Positions 1-8,767 are shown, counted from the stretch's first letter. The stretch is 35,168 nucleotides of DNA from Candidatus Egerieimonas intestinavium (GCA_018711815.1 DVHU01000115.1:1-35168), one strand, 5' to 3'. Numbers and translations are program-made. The notes: generated by a model not told the origin, from the letters alone.

Positions 1-11
1 GCAAAAAAGCG

Positions 12-855
12 CTATGCGGAGGAACGCTTTCCACGAGAGTTGGACATTGCTTTCTCATACATTTTTTCAAGGGACACGCGCTTATGGCTGTAATAGAGTT
101 CCAGGAACACCATTTTATGATTACATTCGGGACAATATAAAGGGTCATAACCGAAGGAGAGAAGAATAGCAGTTCTCCATTGGTTGAAGCTGCGGTATAG
201 TTTATGTTTTTCCTTTGGGATGATGCGGTGGAGTTTCGCGTCCATCTTACGGTGTCTGGCATACAGGCCGCCATACCGGATCGCTTTAAAGTGTTTTTCC
301 GGAATGTGGCGGATCAGACGCTTGATAAAATCCATAACAGGAAGAGTCTCTTCCACATATGCGTCGTCTTCGTGGCGGTTATAGTGGAACGTAACCGTAT
401 CGCCATCATAGCGGTCAATTCTGGATGTGGCGATGACGGGCCTGCCAAGATAGCGGCCAATGTATTTGGCTACTACTTTAGGGTCACAGAGATTGGGTTT
501 GGCATAGACATAGAAGCCGCGTTCATGCAGGCGGTAGCATTTGGCTTTCACTTTTTTGAAAGAAGGTCCAATCTTGTCTTCCAGTTCATCGAGAAGAGCA
601 GTACGGAAAGCATTACGGAGATAGTGTATGGAGAACCATGATATAGCCGGGAGTAAAATTTTTGGCATGATTCAGGTTGAAAAACATACGGGATATCACA
701 CGGGAAACAGAGTGAAAGAGGCAGTTTAGCAGGGAACGATCCTGGAGAAAAAAGTCCCGGAGATTTTCATCAATGGTAAAAACGCAATGACGGTGTTGGA
801 CGCTGACAAGTTTGAAAGAGATAGTAGTAGTGCGTTCCATGGCATATTTGTTCTT
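12..855 (-). pseudogene. IS91-family (Y2/HUH) transposase, decayed remnant
   Basis: Two overlapping reading frames on the minus strand together resemble one IS91-type rolling-circle transposase. The N-terminal piece (855-613) reads NKYAMERTT, HRHCVFTI and NFTPGYIMVLHT. The C-terminal piece (about 630-12) reads YLRNAFRTALLDEL, then YIGRYLGRP, which carries the two tyrosines of the Y2 motif, then HEDD and a CPEC pair before MYEKAMS. Three defects show decay. The N-terminal zinc domain is missing, because homology stops near 855 with an in-frame TAG at 862-864. The segment between VLHT and YLRNAF, where the family carries its HUH (HIH) metal motif, is deleted. The two halves are also out of frame. 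The gene cannot make an active transposase. The C-terminus at 12 looks natural. Family assignment rests on recalled motifs, not on an alignment. Confidence 0.8.
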
Positions 856-1012
856 GTCTATCTATAAAAAACATATAGAGACTGTTGATGATTTTTTGAT
901 GAAAATTGTAACCCCCCACCGGGCTTCCGAAGAAATAAGACATGTGTTACGATAAATATGCGTTTTGGAGAATCCTGCCGAAACAAGGAGATCAAACAAC
1001 TGAGGTGATATT
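856..1012. other. Gap between the IS remnant and the methyltransferase operon
   Basis: This AT-rich stretch has no open frame of note. A possible weak promoter lies at 925-953 (TTCCGA, 17-bp spacer, TACGAT), but both boxes match poorly. A good ribosome binding site (GAGGTGA, 1002-1008) precedes the TTG start at 1013. No riboswitch was recognised. Confidence 0.4.
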
Positions 1013-1729
1013 TTGGAAGCAATTAAAGAAAAGGTATTTGAATATTGGTCACAGCGGGCGAAGGATTTTGCTATTCAGAGGATAAGGGAGTTTTCCAGTG
1101 AGAAGCACGAGCTATGGCTGGAAGAGTTTGAACGGCATATACCTATGGATAAAAAGCTGAAAATTCTTGACGTAGGAACGGGGACAGGCTTTTTTGCCCT
1201 GTTGCTGGCTGCTAAAGGACATCAGGTTACAGGGATTGATTTGACAGAAAATATGATAGAAGAGGCCAAAAAAATTTCCAGGGAAACAGGTCTAACAGCT
1301 GATTTTTATGTGATGGATGCAGAAAATCCGAACCTTCCTGTGAAAAGCTTTGACGTTATTGTGTCGCGCAATCTTACTTGGACGCTGCCTCACTTAGCGC
1401 AGGCTTACCAAAGCTGGCACAGGCTTTTAAAACCCAATGGGATTTTTATTAATTTTGATGGCGACTACTGCCACGAGAAAAAGAACCAGCCGGTTCCGGA
1501 AAATCATGCGCACAAGAGCCTGCCGGGAGAGCTGATGCAAAAATATGAAGAAATTAAGGACGAGCTCAGGGAAGGGCAGAGGATACGGCCATATTGGGAC
1601 AGAGAATTATTACAGCAGGCGGGTTTTCGTGATATAGAAACAGACAAAAGTGTATGGAAAAGGATTTACCACAATTTTGACGAGTTTTACAATCCAACGC
1701 CTATTTTTAAGATAGTGGCTTACGCATGA
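1013..1729 (+). CDS. Class I SAM-dependent methyltransferase (first of a tandem pair)
   Basis: This 238-residue soluble protein has a Rossmann-type methyltransferase fold. Motif I is ILDVGTGTGFFA at residues 51-62, followed by the acidic end of strand 2 (VTGIDLTENMIEEA) and a post-motif segment DVIVSRNLTWTL. It starts at TTG with GAGGTGA five to six bases upstream; no better ATG is available. It transfers a methyl group from S-adenosylmethionine to an unknown acceptor, and the UbiE/COQ5-like core does not reveal the substrate. The downstream neighbour, 21 bases away, is a paralogue with the same YWS.RA N-terminus and SRNLTW motif. A Nik/Dpp-type importer follows on the same strand. Base composition is visibly more AT-rich than in the housekeeping genes further right. 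The fold is certain, the role unknown. Confidence 0.88.
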   Translation: MEAIKEKVFEYWSQRAKDFAIQRIREFSSEKHELWLEEFERHIPMDKKLKILDVGTGTGFFALLLAAKGHQVTGIDLTENMIEEAKKISRETGLTADFYVMDAENPNLPVKSFDVIVSRNLTWTLPHLAQAYQSWHRLLKPNGIFINFDGDYCHEKKNQPVPENHAHKSLPGELMQKYEEIKDELREGQRIRPYWDRELLQQAGFRDIETDKSVWKRIYHNFDEFYNPTPIFKIVAYA

Positions 1730-1750
1730 AAAACCAGGAGGTATCAGAGA

Positions 1751-2539
1751 ATGCAGACTTATCAGGAATATAAAAGAGACAATGTGGAATATTGGTCTAA
1801 TCGGGCGCCGGGGTATTCCCAGGTGAACCGGGACGAGCTGAGCTCCGGACAGCGCCGGGTGTGGAGCCGTGTGTTATCGGAGCGTATTGCCAGACAGTAC
1901 CCGGGTAGGAAAAACGAAACCATCTCTGTGTTGGATATAGGAACGGGACCGGGATTTTTTGCAATTATCTTGGCAGAGCAGGGCTATCAGGTTACGGCGG
2001 TTGACTATACGGCCTCCATGTTAGAGAAAGCCAAGGAAAATGCGGGGGGCTGGGGAAGCAGAATCAACTTTTTGCAGATGAATGCGGAAAAATTAAGCTT
2101 TGCTGATCATAGCTTCGATGTGATTGTGTCCAGAAATCTCACCTGGAATCTGTACCATCCGGAAAGGGCGTATGGAGAGTGGAGCCGCGTATTAAAAGAG
2201 GGGGGACTTCTCCTGAATTTTGACGCCAACTGGTACAGGTATCTGTATGATGCAGAAGCCCGGGACGGCTATCAGAGGGACCGGGAGAATATAAAAAAAG
2301 AAGGGGTCGCCAACGAGACAGACGGCACGGACATTCCGGCCATGGAATCCATCGCCTATCGGGCGCCCCTCTCCATGGCCCACAGGCCGGGGTGGGATAA
2401 GAGGATTTTGAACAGGCTGGGAATGGACACAGAGACGGACTCGGAAATCTGGCGAACGGTATGGACCAGGGAAGAGAGGATTAATAACGCATCCACCCCC
2501 ATGTTTTTAGTGAAAGCGGTAAAATCAGGAATCGCGTGA
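1751..2539 (+). CDS. Class I SAM-dependent methyltransferase (second of a tandem pair)
   Basis: This 262-residue paralogue of the preceding gene carries motif I VLDIGTGPGFFA at residues 60-71, VTAVDYTASMLEKA after strand 2, and DVIVSRNLTWNL. It starts at ATG with an AGGAGG-type site (AGGAGGTATC, 1737-1746). Compared with its neighbour it has an inserted, charged region around residues 160-210 (YLYDAEARDGYQRD and onward), which could shape a different acceptor pocket. The gap to the first ABC permease is 49 bases with no terminator, so co-transcription with the transporter is likely. The acceptor is unknown. Candidates are a metal-binding small molecule, a peptide, or a product made elsewhere and imported by the linked transporter. 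Confidence 0.88.
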   Translation: MQTYQEYKRDNVEYWSNRAPGYSQVNRDELSSGQRRVWSRVLSERIARQYPGRKNETISVLDIGTGPGFFAIILAEQGYQVTAVDYTASMLEKAKENAGGWGSRINFLQMNAEKLSFADHSFDVIVSRNLTWNLYHPERAYGEWSRVLKEGGLLLNFDANWYRYLYDAEARDGYQRDRENIKKEGVANETDGTDIPAMESIAYRAPLSMAHRPGWDKRILNRLGMDTETDSEIWRTVWTREERINNASTPMFLVKAVKSGIA

Positions 2540-2588
2540 GGGATAAAATGACAGCCGGGATCCTTTCAGGGAGGGGAAGTGATAAAAA

Positions 2589-3533
2589 ATGAAAAAATAT
2601 GTGATTAAGCGCCTGCTGCAGCTGATTCCCATTTTATTTGGAATTACATTTTTATCCTTCGCGATGATGCGGATAGCGGGAAGCGATGCGATTCTGCAGA
2701 AGGTAGACGTATCGGGAGTGGTGCTCTCCCAGGAGGTAATCAACGCCCAGAGGGCAGAGCTGGGCTTGGACAAGCCCTTTCTGGTGCAGTATGCAAACTG
2801 GCTGGGAGGTTTTCTCACCGGAGATTTAGGTGTCAGCTATATTTCCGGAAACGACGTATTCGCAACGTTTATTTCCAAGCTGCCTGCCACTCTGCTCTTG
2901 ACGGGAACCTCTGTACTTTTGACAATCGTGATCTCTGTCCCCTTGGGTATCCTCTCGGCGGTAAAGCAGAACAAATGGACAGATTATCTGATCCGGGTCT
3001 GCAGCTTTATCGGCAACAGTCTGCCGAATTTCTTTGTGGCATTGGTGCTGATGTATCTGTTTGCCATACGTTTTTCCGTGTTTCCCGTGATTTCGGACGG
3101 TTTGAGCTTAAGCAGCGCTGCGCTTCCTACATTGACCTTGGCTATTGCTATGTCAGCAAAATATCTGCGCCAGGTGCGGGCGGCTGTTTTGGATGAGCTG
3201 AGTAAGGAATATGTAACTGGAGCAAAAGCCAGAGGAATTCGTTTTTCTGTGACGCTGTGGAAGAGCGTGCTACGGGCCTGCCTGGTGACAATTTTAACTC
3301 TGCTGGCACTTTCCGTGGGAAGTCTTTTGGGCGGCACAGCTATTGTGGAGTCTATTTTTATGTGGGACGGTGTGGGAAAGCTGGCGGTGGATGCTATTAA
3401 TATGCGGGATTATCCTATGATTCAGGCCTATGTGGTATGGATGGCGGTGATCTATGTGGCGGTAAACCTTATTACGGATCTCTCTTACCGGCTGCTGGAT
3501 CCCAGGATACGTCTGGGAGGTGAGAAGGCATGA
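2589..3533 (+). CDS. Nik/Dpp-type ABC transporter permease (NikB/DppB-like)
   Basis: This 314-residue integral membrane protein has the usual length and layout of the DppB/NikB/OppB family. A first helix lies right after a short basic N-terminus (MKKYVIKRLLQLIPILFGI), then an extracytoplasmic segment, then five further hydrophobic helices. The cytoplasmic EAA-type coupling loop is seen in KEYVTGAKARGIR. It forms half of the channel, paired with the next gene, whose ATG overlaps its stop codon by four bases. It starts at ATG behind GAGGGGAAGTG. The family moves peptides, nickel or nickel chelates; which one applies here cannot be read from the permease. Confidence 0.92.
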   Translation: MKKYVIKRLLQLIPILFGITFLSFAMMRIAGSDAILQKVDVSGVVLSQEVINAQRAELGLDKPFLVQYANWLGGFLTGDLGVSYISGNDVFATFISKLPATLLLTGTSVLLTIVISVPLGILSAVKQNKWTDYLIRVCSFIGNSLPNFFVALVLMYLFAIRFSVFPVISDGLSLSSAALPTLTLAIAMSAKYLRQVRAAVLDELSKEYVTGAKARGIRFSVTLWKSVLRACLVTILTLLALSVGSLLGGTAIVESIFMWDGVGKLAVDAINMRDYPMIQAYVVWMAVIYVAVNLITDLSYRLLDPRIRLGGEKA

Positions 3534-4396
3534 GCGAGGTGAGGACGGTTACAGAACGAAGAAAGGTGATGAAGAGAGACAGCACGAGGCTGCGGCTGTT
3601 TATTTTTTCAGGACTGGTGCTGGTACTGCTGCTGGCGACAATTTTTGCCTCGTACATCTGCCCCTATGATCCGAATCTGCAGGATTTGAAATCAGCGCTG
3701 CAGCCCCCCAGCATAGCCCATCCCTTCGGCACGGACCGATATGGGCGCGATATGCTCTCCCGGGTCATTATCGGCGCGCAGACCAGCATTACTTCAACGC
3801 TGGCACTGGTAGTCATTATTGCTGTGGCAGGAACCGGAATCGGCGTGGCCTGCGGCTACTTTGGAGGAGCGCTTGATGCTGTGATTATGCGGATCTCAGA
3901 CATTTGTCTGGCATTTCCGGGCTTGGTATTTGCCATGGCCATTGCGGCAGTGTTAAACGGCGGCGTGCAGAATGCAGTGATCGCATTGGCGGCTGTTAGC
4001 TGGCCTAAATATTCGAGAATTGCCAGAAGCCAGACGCTAGCTGTAAAAGACATGGGATATCTGGCGGCAGCCAAGCTGTCCGGCAGTACGCCGGGGAAAA
4101 TAATTCGGAAGCACGTGCTTCCGAACATTGCAGGACCGATTCTGGTGACGGCGATGCTGGATATCGGGACAATGATGATGGAGATCGCGGCCCTCTCTTT
4201 TTTAGGCTTGGGCGCTAAACCGCCCACCGCGGAGTGGGGAAGCATGATGAGCGGCGGGAGAAGTATGCTGCAGACTTATCCTTGGGTGGTGTTGACTCCG
4301 GGTCTGGCAATATTTGTATCAGTGGTGTTATTTAATTTGCTTGGGGATACTGTCCGGGATTATTTGGATCCCCAAAATGCGGGCAGAGAAAACTAA
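3530..4396 (+). CDS. Nik/Dpp-type ABC transporter permease (NikC/DppC-like)
   Basis: This 288-residue second permease of the importer has the DppC-family N-terminal region followed by the permease domain. Visible marks are PFGTDRYGRDMLSRVI near residue 65, typical of this family, and the coupling loop DMGYLAAAKLSGSTPGKI. Near the C-terminus LSFLGLGAKPPTAEWG is the conserved LGLG..PP..EWG stretch. The start is an ATGA overlap with the upstream permease, implying coupled translation. It works as a heterodimer with the 2589-3533 product. The substrate class (nickel or peptide) is inferred from family membership only. Confidence 0.92.
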   Translation: MSEVRTVTERRKVMKRDSTRLRLFIFSGLVLVLLLATIFASYICPYDPNLQDLKSALQPPSIAHPFGTDRYGRDMLSRVIIGAQTSITSTLALVVIIAVAGTGIGVACGYFGGALDAVIMRISDICLAFPGLVFAMAIAAVLNGGVQNAVIALAAVSWPKYSRIARSQTLAVKDMGYLAAAKLSGSTPGKIIRKHVLPNIAGPILVTAMLDIGTMMMEIAALSFLGLGAKPPTAEWGSMMSGGRSMLQTYPWVVLTPGLAIFVSVVLFNLLGDTVRDYLDPQNAGREN

Positions 4397-4418
4397 ATTT
4401 AGTAGGAGGACAAAAGCA

Positions 4419-5993
4419 ATGGGGAAAAAGTGGATTTGTACCGTACTGGCAGCAGGACTGATGATTTCTGCACTGGTTGGCTGCGGGAATAAGGCATCCG
4501 GCGAGAAGCAGGAGGGGACATCCCAGACAGCTGCGGGAGAGAAGGTTTTTGTATTTGGAGATACTACCTTTAATGCGGAAAACGGAGAGCCGGATATCAA
4601 CCCTCACAATGATAACAGCGGGTGGGCCTGTATCCGGTACGGGGTGGGGGAAACGCTGTTCCGTTTTTCGGATACCATGGAAATTGAACCCTGGCTTGCG
4701 GAGAGCTATGAAAACGTTGATGAATTGACCTGGAAAATTAATCTGAGGGACGATGTGAATTTTACCAGCGGACGCCATATGGACGGGGAAGCGGTAAAGG
4801 AATGCCTGGAGGCATTAGTGACAGACCATGCCCGGGCAGCCGAGAACCTGCACATAGCGGAGATTACGGCGGAGGGCCAGACGGTGACCATCAGGACAGA
4901 AGAGCCGGTGGCGGCCCTGATAAACTATCTGGCGGATCCCTACGGCTGCATCTTTGATGTGCAGGCCGGAGTGACGGAGGAAGGAATTGTGAGTGCCACA
5001 GGCCCCTACAAGGCGGTGTCGTTGGTTACGGATACCCAGCTGGAGCTGGTAAAAAATGAGGACTATTGGAATGGGGAGCCCAAGCTTGATAAAATCACCG
5101 TGCGGACGATCTCTGACGGGGATACGCTGACCATGGCTCTGCAGTCGGGAGAGATCAACGCGGCTTACGGGATGCCCTATGCCAGTTATCCGCTTTTTGA
5201 AAATGATAAGTATACGTTCACCAGCACGCCTACCAGCCGTGTGTTTTTTGGCGCAATGAATTACGAGAGCAAGATTACCAGTGATCCGGCTGTCCGCAAA
5301 GCCATTGCTATGGGAATTGACAAAGAAGGCTTTGTGGAGACCCTTTTGAATGGAAATGGTTATGCGGCGGTAGGCGTATACCCGGACAATTTTTCCTTCG
5401 GCGGTGATGTGGTGACCACGGAAAGCTATGATCCGGAAGGGGCAAAGAAGGTGCTGGAGGAAGCAGGATGGGTAGACTCTGATGGTGACGGAATCCGCGA
5501 GAAGGATGGGAAGAAGCTGACCCTGCGCTGGCTGACGTATCCCAGCCGCCAGGAACAGCCGCTTTTGGCGGAGGCTGCTCAGGCCACCCTGGGGGATATC
5601 GGGTTCGCGGTGGAGGTCAATAATACAGCGGATCACAATAGCATCCGGGTGGACAGCAGCGCCTGGGATATCTATGTCAGCGCCCTGGTGACGGCACCCA
5701 CCGGGGATCCGGAGTATTTCTTTACCCTGCGGTGTCTGGACAGCTCCAGCAATAACGACGGGCACTACCACAACGATCAGCTGGAGGAGCTGGCGGCGCA
5801 GATGAAGCTGACCTTTGATAAGGAGAAGCGGGAAGAGCTGGGCATACAGATGCAGCAGATCATTCTGGATGACAACGCCTTTGTATTCTGCTCCCACCTG
5901 CGCATGAGTATGATTGCGCAGTCCACGGTCACTGGCCTGGTAGCCCATCCCTGCGATTATTACGAGATAACCGTGGATTTGGATATGGCCTAA
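4419..5993 (+). CDS. Nik-type substrate-binding lipoprotein of the ABC importer
   Basis: This 524-residue SBP_bac_5-family solute-binding protein has a lipoprotein signal peptide (GLMISALVGC, lipid-accepting Cys about residue 25). The ATG at 4419 was chosen because AGGAGG lies at 4404-4409 and the signal peptide begins there; an upstream in-frame start inside the permease gene would bury it. The mature protein follows the NikA/DppA pattern: VGETLFRFSD, EPWLAESYE, LTWKINLRDDVNFTSG, ATGPYKAV, NEDYWNGEPKLDKI, AVRKAIAMGIDKE and YDPEGAKKVLEEAGW. A His-Tyr-His cluster at residues 449-451 is a possible metal contact, but this is inference. It should capture the ligand outside the membrane and hand it to the two permeases. 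Nickel, another metal chelate or a small peptide are all possible. Confidence 0.9.
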   Translation: MGKKWICTVLAAGLMISALVGCGNKASGEKQEGTSQTAAGEKVFVFGDTTFNAENGEPDINPHNDNSGWACIRYGVGETLFRFSDTMEIEPWLAESYENVDELTWKINLRDDVNFTSGRHMDGEAVKECLEALVTDHARAAENLHIAEITAEGQTVTIRTEEPVAALINYLADPYGCIFDVQAGVTEEGIVSATGPYKAVSLVTDTQLELVKNEDYWNGEPKLDKITVRTISDGDTLTMALQSGEINAAYGMPYASYPLFENDKYTFTSTPTSRVFFGAMNYESKITSDPAVRKAIAMGIDKEGFVETLLNGNGYAAVGVYPDNFSFGGDVVTTESYDPEGAKKVLEEAGWVDSDGDGIREKDGKKLTLRWLTYPSRQEQPLLAEAAQATLGDIGFAVEVNNTADHNSIRVDSSAWDIYVSALVTAPTGDPEYFFTLRCLDSSSNNDGHYHNDQLEELAAQMKLTFDKEKREELGIQMQQIILDDNAFVFCSHLRMSMIAQSTVTGLVAHPCDYYEITVDLDMA

Positions 5994-6023
5994 AGGGATC
6001 AGGGACAGATAGGGAGAGCTTTT

Positions 6024-6806
6024 ATGGAAAAACTATTAGTCTACGATTCTGTGGAGATCTGTTATGGAGAGAGGAAAGCGGTGGAAAATGTCAGCTTTTC
6101 TCTGCAGCCAGGTGAGATTCTGGGAATCGTAGGGGAATCCGGCAGCGGGAAAAGTACGATTGTCAAAGGAGCTTTGGGCATTTTAGGCCATAGCGGTGTC
6201 GTGACAAAGGGCGATATCTGGTTCTGGGGGAAAAATCTTCCCGAGCTTTCGGAGAAGGAGATGAGGAAAATTCGGGGAGCCGGAATCGGTATGATTTTTC
6301 AGGACTCCGCAGGTTCCCTGTGTCCTATCCGGACCATTGGGAGCCAGGTGTATGAGAGCATGGCCGCTCACGAAAGCCTGACCCGGGAGGAGACAGACGG
6401 AAGAGCGCTGGAGCTTCTAAAAAAACTGGGCTTCAGAGACGGGGAGAGGATTTTGAAAAGCTATCCCTTTGAGTTGTCCGGCGGAATGAACCAGCGCATA
6501 GGGATTGTTCTTGCGATGCTGATGAATCCGGCTGTCTTGCTGGCGGATGAACCCACCAGCGCCTTGGATGTGGCGGTGCAGCGGCAGGTGGTGGAGGAAA
6601 TGCTGTTGATGAGAGAGCTGTATAAGACGGCAATTATCCTTGTGACCCATGATATTGGCGTAGTGTCAGTCATGGCGGACAAGGTTCTGGTTCTCCAGGG
6701 AGGGAAGACGGTGGAGTATGGGCCTGTCGGCCAGATACTAAAAGAGCCGAAGGAAGAGTATACCAGGAAGCTTTTGGCGGCAGTGCCGAAGCTTAGGAGG
6801 AGATAA
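6024..6806 (+). CDS. ABC transporter ATPase (NikD/DppD-like)
   Basis: This 260-residue nucleotide-binding subunit has Walker A GESGSGKS at residues 37-44, a Q-loop in GMIFQDSAGSL, the signature LSGGMNQRIG, Walker B VLLADEPTSALD and the H-loop in LVTHDIGV. It lacks the long oligopeptide-type C-terminal extension that often carries a cysteine-rich motif, ending shortly after LLAAVPKLRRR, so it is closer in length to NikD. It starts at ATG behind AGGGAGAGC, 30 bases after the binding protein gene. It works with the next gene as a heterodimeric ATPase that energises the importer. Confidence 0.92.
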   Translation: MEKLLVYDSVEICYGERKAVENVSFSLQPGEILGIVGESGSGKSTIVKGALGILGHSGVVTKGDIWFWGKNLPELSEKEMRKIRGAGIGMIFQDSAGSLCPIRTIGSQVYESMAAHESLTREETDGRALELLKKLGFRDGERILKSYPFELSGGMNQRIGIVLAMLMNPAVLLADEPTSALDVAVQRQVVEEMLLMRELYKTAIILVTHDIGVVSVMADKVLVLQGGKTVEYGPVGQILKEPKEEYTRKLLAAVPKLRRR

Positions 6807-7568
6807 ATGACACAGCCGATTCTGGAAGTAAAAAATCTGACAAAAACCTTTGCGGGACGGGGAAAGAATGATCTGGTGGCTGTGGATCATGTGAGCTTTC
6901 AGCTGGGCGCCGGAGAGACCCTGGGGATTGTGGGGGAATCCGGTTCCGGAAAGAGCACGTTGGTCAAGGCCATCCTCCGGCTTTTGGATGTGGATTTCGG
7001 AGAAATTTTCTTAAATGGCCAGGAGATCACTCATTTAAAGGGAAGGAAGCTTCGGGAGGCCTACCGACAGTTTCAGATGGTCTTCCAGTCCCCGGTCAGC
7101 TCCTTTGATCCTCGCCGTACCCTGGGGGACGGTATCGGAGAAAGCCTAAGAAATAGCGGGAAATCAAAGGAGGAGACGAAGAGGCAGGTGGGGGAGCTGC
7201 TGACCCGGTGCGGCTTGCCGGCGGAATACGCAAAGCGATATCCCCACCAGGTGAGCGGCGGCCAGTGTCAGAGGGCGGCCATCGCCCGGGCGCTGGCTAT
7301 TTCCCCAAAACTTTTGATCTGTGATGAGGCCACCAGTGCCCTGGATGTGACGGTGCAGCAGCAGATCATAGAGCTGCTGGGACAGCTCAGGGAAGGAAAG
7401 GGAATTGCCTATCTTTTTATTTGCCACAATTTAGCATTGGTACAGCAGTTTTGCCATCGGGTATTGGTGATGAAGGATGGCAGGATTGTGGAGGAGGGGA
7501 TTCCGGACGAAGTTATCTTTCATCCTAAACATAGATACACAAAAGAATTAGTAGAAGCTATTTTATAA
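6807..7568 (+). CDS. ABC transporter ATPase (NikE/DppF-like)
   Basis: This 253-residue second ATPase of the importer has Walker A GESGSGKS at residues 43-50, the Q-loop segment FQMVFQSPVSSFDPR, signature VSGGQCQRAAIARAL, Walker B LLICDEATSALD and the H-loop ICHNLALV. The FQDP..SFDPR type of Q-loop is typical of the DppF/NikE branch. Its ATG follows the upstream TAA with no gap, so translation is almost certainly coupled. It is the last gene of the seven-gene cluster, and a strong intrinsic terminator follows four bases later. Confidence 0.92.
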   Translation: MTQPILEVKNLTKTFAGRGKNDLVAVDHVSFQLGAGETLGIVGESGSGKSTLVKAILRLLDVDFGEIFLNGQEITHLKGRKLREAYRQFQMVFQSPVSSFDPRRTLGDGIGESLRNSGKSKEETKRQVGELLTRCGLPAEYAKRYPHQVSGGQCQRAAIARALAISPKLLICDEATSALDVTVQQQIIELLGQLREGKGIAYLFICHNLALVQQFCHRVLVMKDGRIVEEGIPDEVIFHPKHRYTKELVEAIL

Positions 7569-7571
7569 ACG

Positions 7572-7612
7572 AAAAGCTATCCTTCATCAAAGAGACGGGG
7601 GATAGCTTTTTT
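7572..7612 (+). terminator. Intrinsic terminator of the methyltransferase/ABC operon
   Basis: An 11-bp perfect stem (AAAAGCTATCC, 7572-7582, with GGATAGCTTTT, 7600-7610) encloses a 17-base loop and runs into a T-tract ending at 7612. It sits just after the second ATPase gene and before the convergent aroC. Confidence 0.88.
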
Positions 7613-7636
7613 GTATGCTCGGCATATCTTTTTAGT

Positions 7637-8734
7637 TTATTTTTTCCAGATCTTTTCCAGATATTCCATCCGGGCGCCCATGCCCGTGAGCAGGGCGTCC
7701 GCCAGCACCAGTGCGGTCATGGCCTCCACCACCACCACAGCCCGGGGAACGATCACCGGATCATGGCGGCCCTTGATGGAGAGCATCTTCTCCTGGCCGT
7801 CGCTGGTGACTGTGGGCTGATCCGCAGCCACCGAGGGGGTGGGCTTCACTGCCGCCCTGAGAATCAGAGTGCTGCCGTCGCTGATGCCCCCCAGGATGCC
7901 TCCGGCGTGGTTGGAGCATTTTTCCACCTGGCCTTTTAAGTTCACGCGGAAATCGTCGTTGTTGGCGGTGCCGCAGGAGAGGGCGGCGCCGAAGCCGTCC
8001 CCGATCTCCACCCCTTTCACCGCCCCTATGGAGAAGATGGCCTGTCCCAGCCGGGCGTCCAGCTTGTCAAAGACCGGATCGCCCAGGCCTGCGGGAAGTC
8101 CCTGGGCCCGGCATTCGATGACGCCCCCGGCGGAGTCGCAGCGGCTCATGCAGCCCTGGAGCAATTCCTGAGCCCGGCGGGCGGCATCCGCATCCGGCAT
8201 GTATAAAGGATTGCGGAAAATCTCATCCTGATCATAGGAGGAGCAGGTCACGGCGCCGATGGACCAGGTATAGGCATTGAGGGTGATCCCCAGCTGGGAG
8301 AGCAGCCGGCAGGCGATAGCTCCCGCCGCCACCCGGCCGATGGTCTCCCGGCCGGAGGAACGGCCGCCGCCCCGATAATCCCGAAAACCGTATTTCTGAT
8401 CGTAGGTATAGTCCGCGTGCCCCGGTCGGTAGCAGGCGGCCAGATCCCCGTAATCCCGGGAACGCTGATCCTGGTTGGGTACCAGCAGGGAGATGGGGGT
8501 GCCGGTGGTGCGTCCCTGGAAGACGCCCGAGAGAATCTGCACCTGATCCGCCTCGCTGCGGGCGGTGGTAAACCGGCTCTGCCCGGGCTTCCGGCGGTTT
8601 AGGTAAAGCTGAATATCCTCCTCGCAGAGGGCAAGGCCTGCAGGACAGCCGTCCACCACTACGCCGATGGCCTTGCCGTGGGACTCTCCCCAGGTAGTAA
8701 TCTTAAAAAGTGTGCCAAATGTTGAACCAGCCAT
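7637..8734 (-). CDS. aroC: Chorismate synthase
   Basis: This 365-residue cytosolic enzyme converts 5-enolpyruvylshikimate-3-phosphate to chorismate with reduced FMN, the last common step of aromatic amino acid synthesis. Family signatures are visible: TTWGESHG near the N-terminus, the DYTYDQKYGFRDYRGGGRSS segment, GRETIGRVAAGA, and GGILGGISDGS. The ATG at 8734 is preferred, giving MAGSTFG. It has GAGGA about eight bases upstream, whereas the TTG five codons earlier overlaps that site. A minus-strand sigma-A promoter lies at 8796-8768. It is a single-gene unit, convergent with the ABC operon and divergent from corA; no other aromatic pathway genes are nearby. Confidence 0.97.
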   Translation of the reverse strand: MAGSTFGTLFKITTWGESHGKAIGVVVDGCPAGLALCEEDIQLYLNRRKPGQSRFTTARSEADQVQILSGVFQGRTTGTPISLLVPNQDQRSRDYGDLAACYRPGHADYTYDQKYGFRDYRGGGRSSGRETIGRVAAGAIACRLLSQLGITLNAYTWSIGAVTCSSYDQDEIFRNPLYMPDADAARRAQELLQGCMSRCDSAGGVIECRAQGLPAGLGDPVFDKLDARLGQAIFSIGAVKGVEIGDGFGAALSCGTANNDDFRVNLKGQVEKCSNHAGGILGGISDGSTLILRAAVKPTPSVAADQPTVTSDGQEKMLSIKGRHDPVIVPRAVVVVEAMTALVLADALLTGMGARMEYLEKIWKK

Positions 8735-8767
8735 AATATATCCTCGCAAATCGTAAATGATAGTAAC

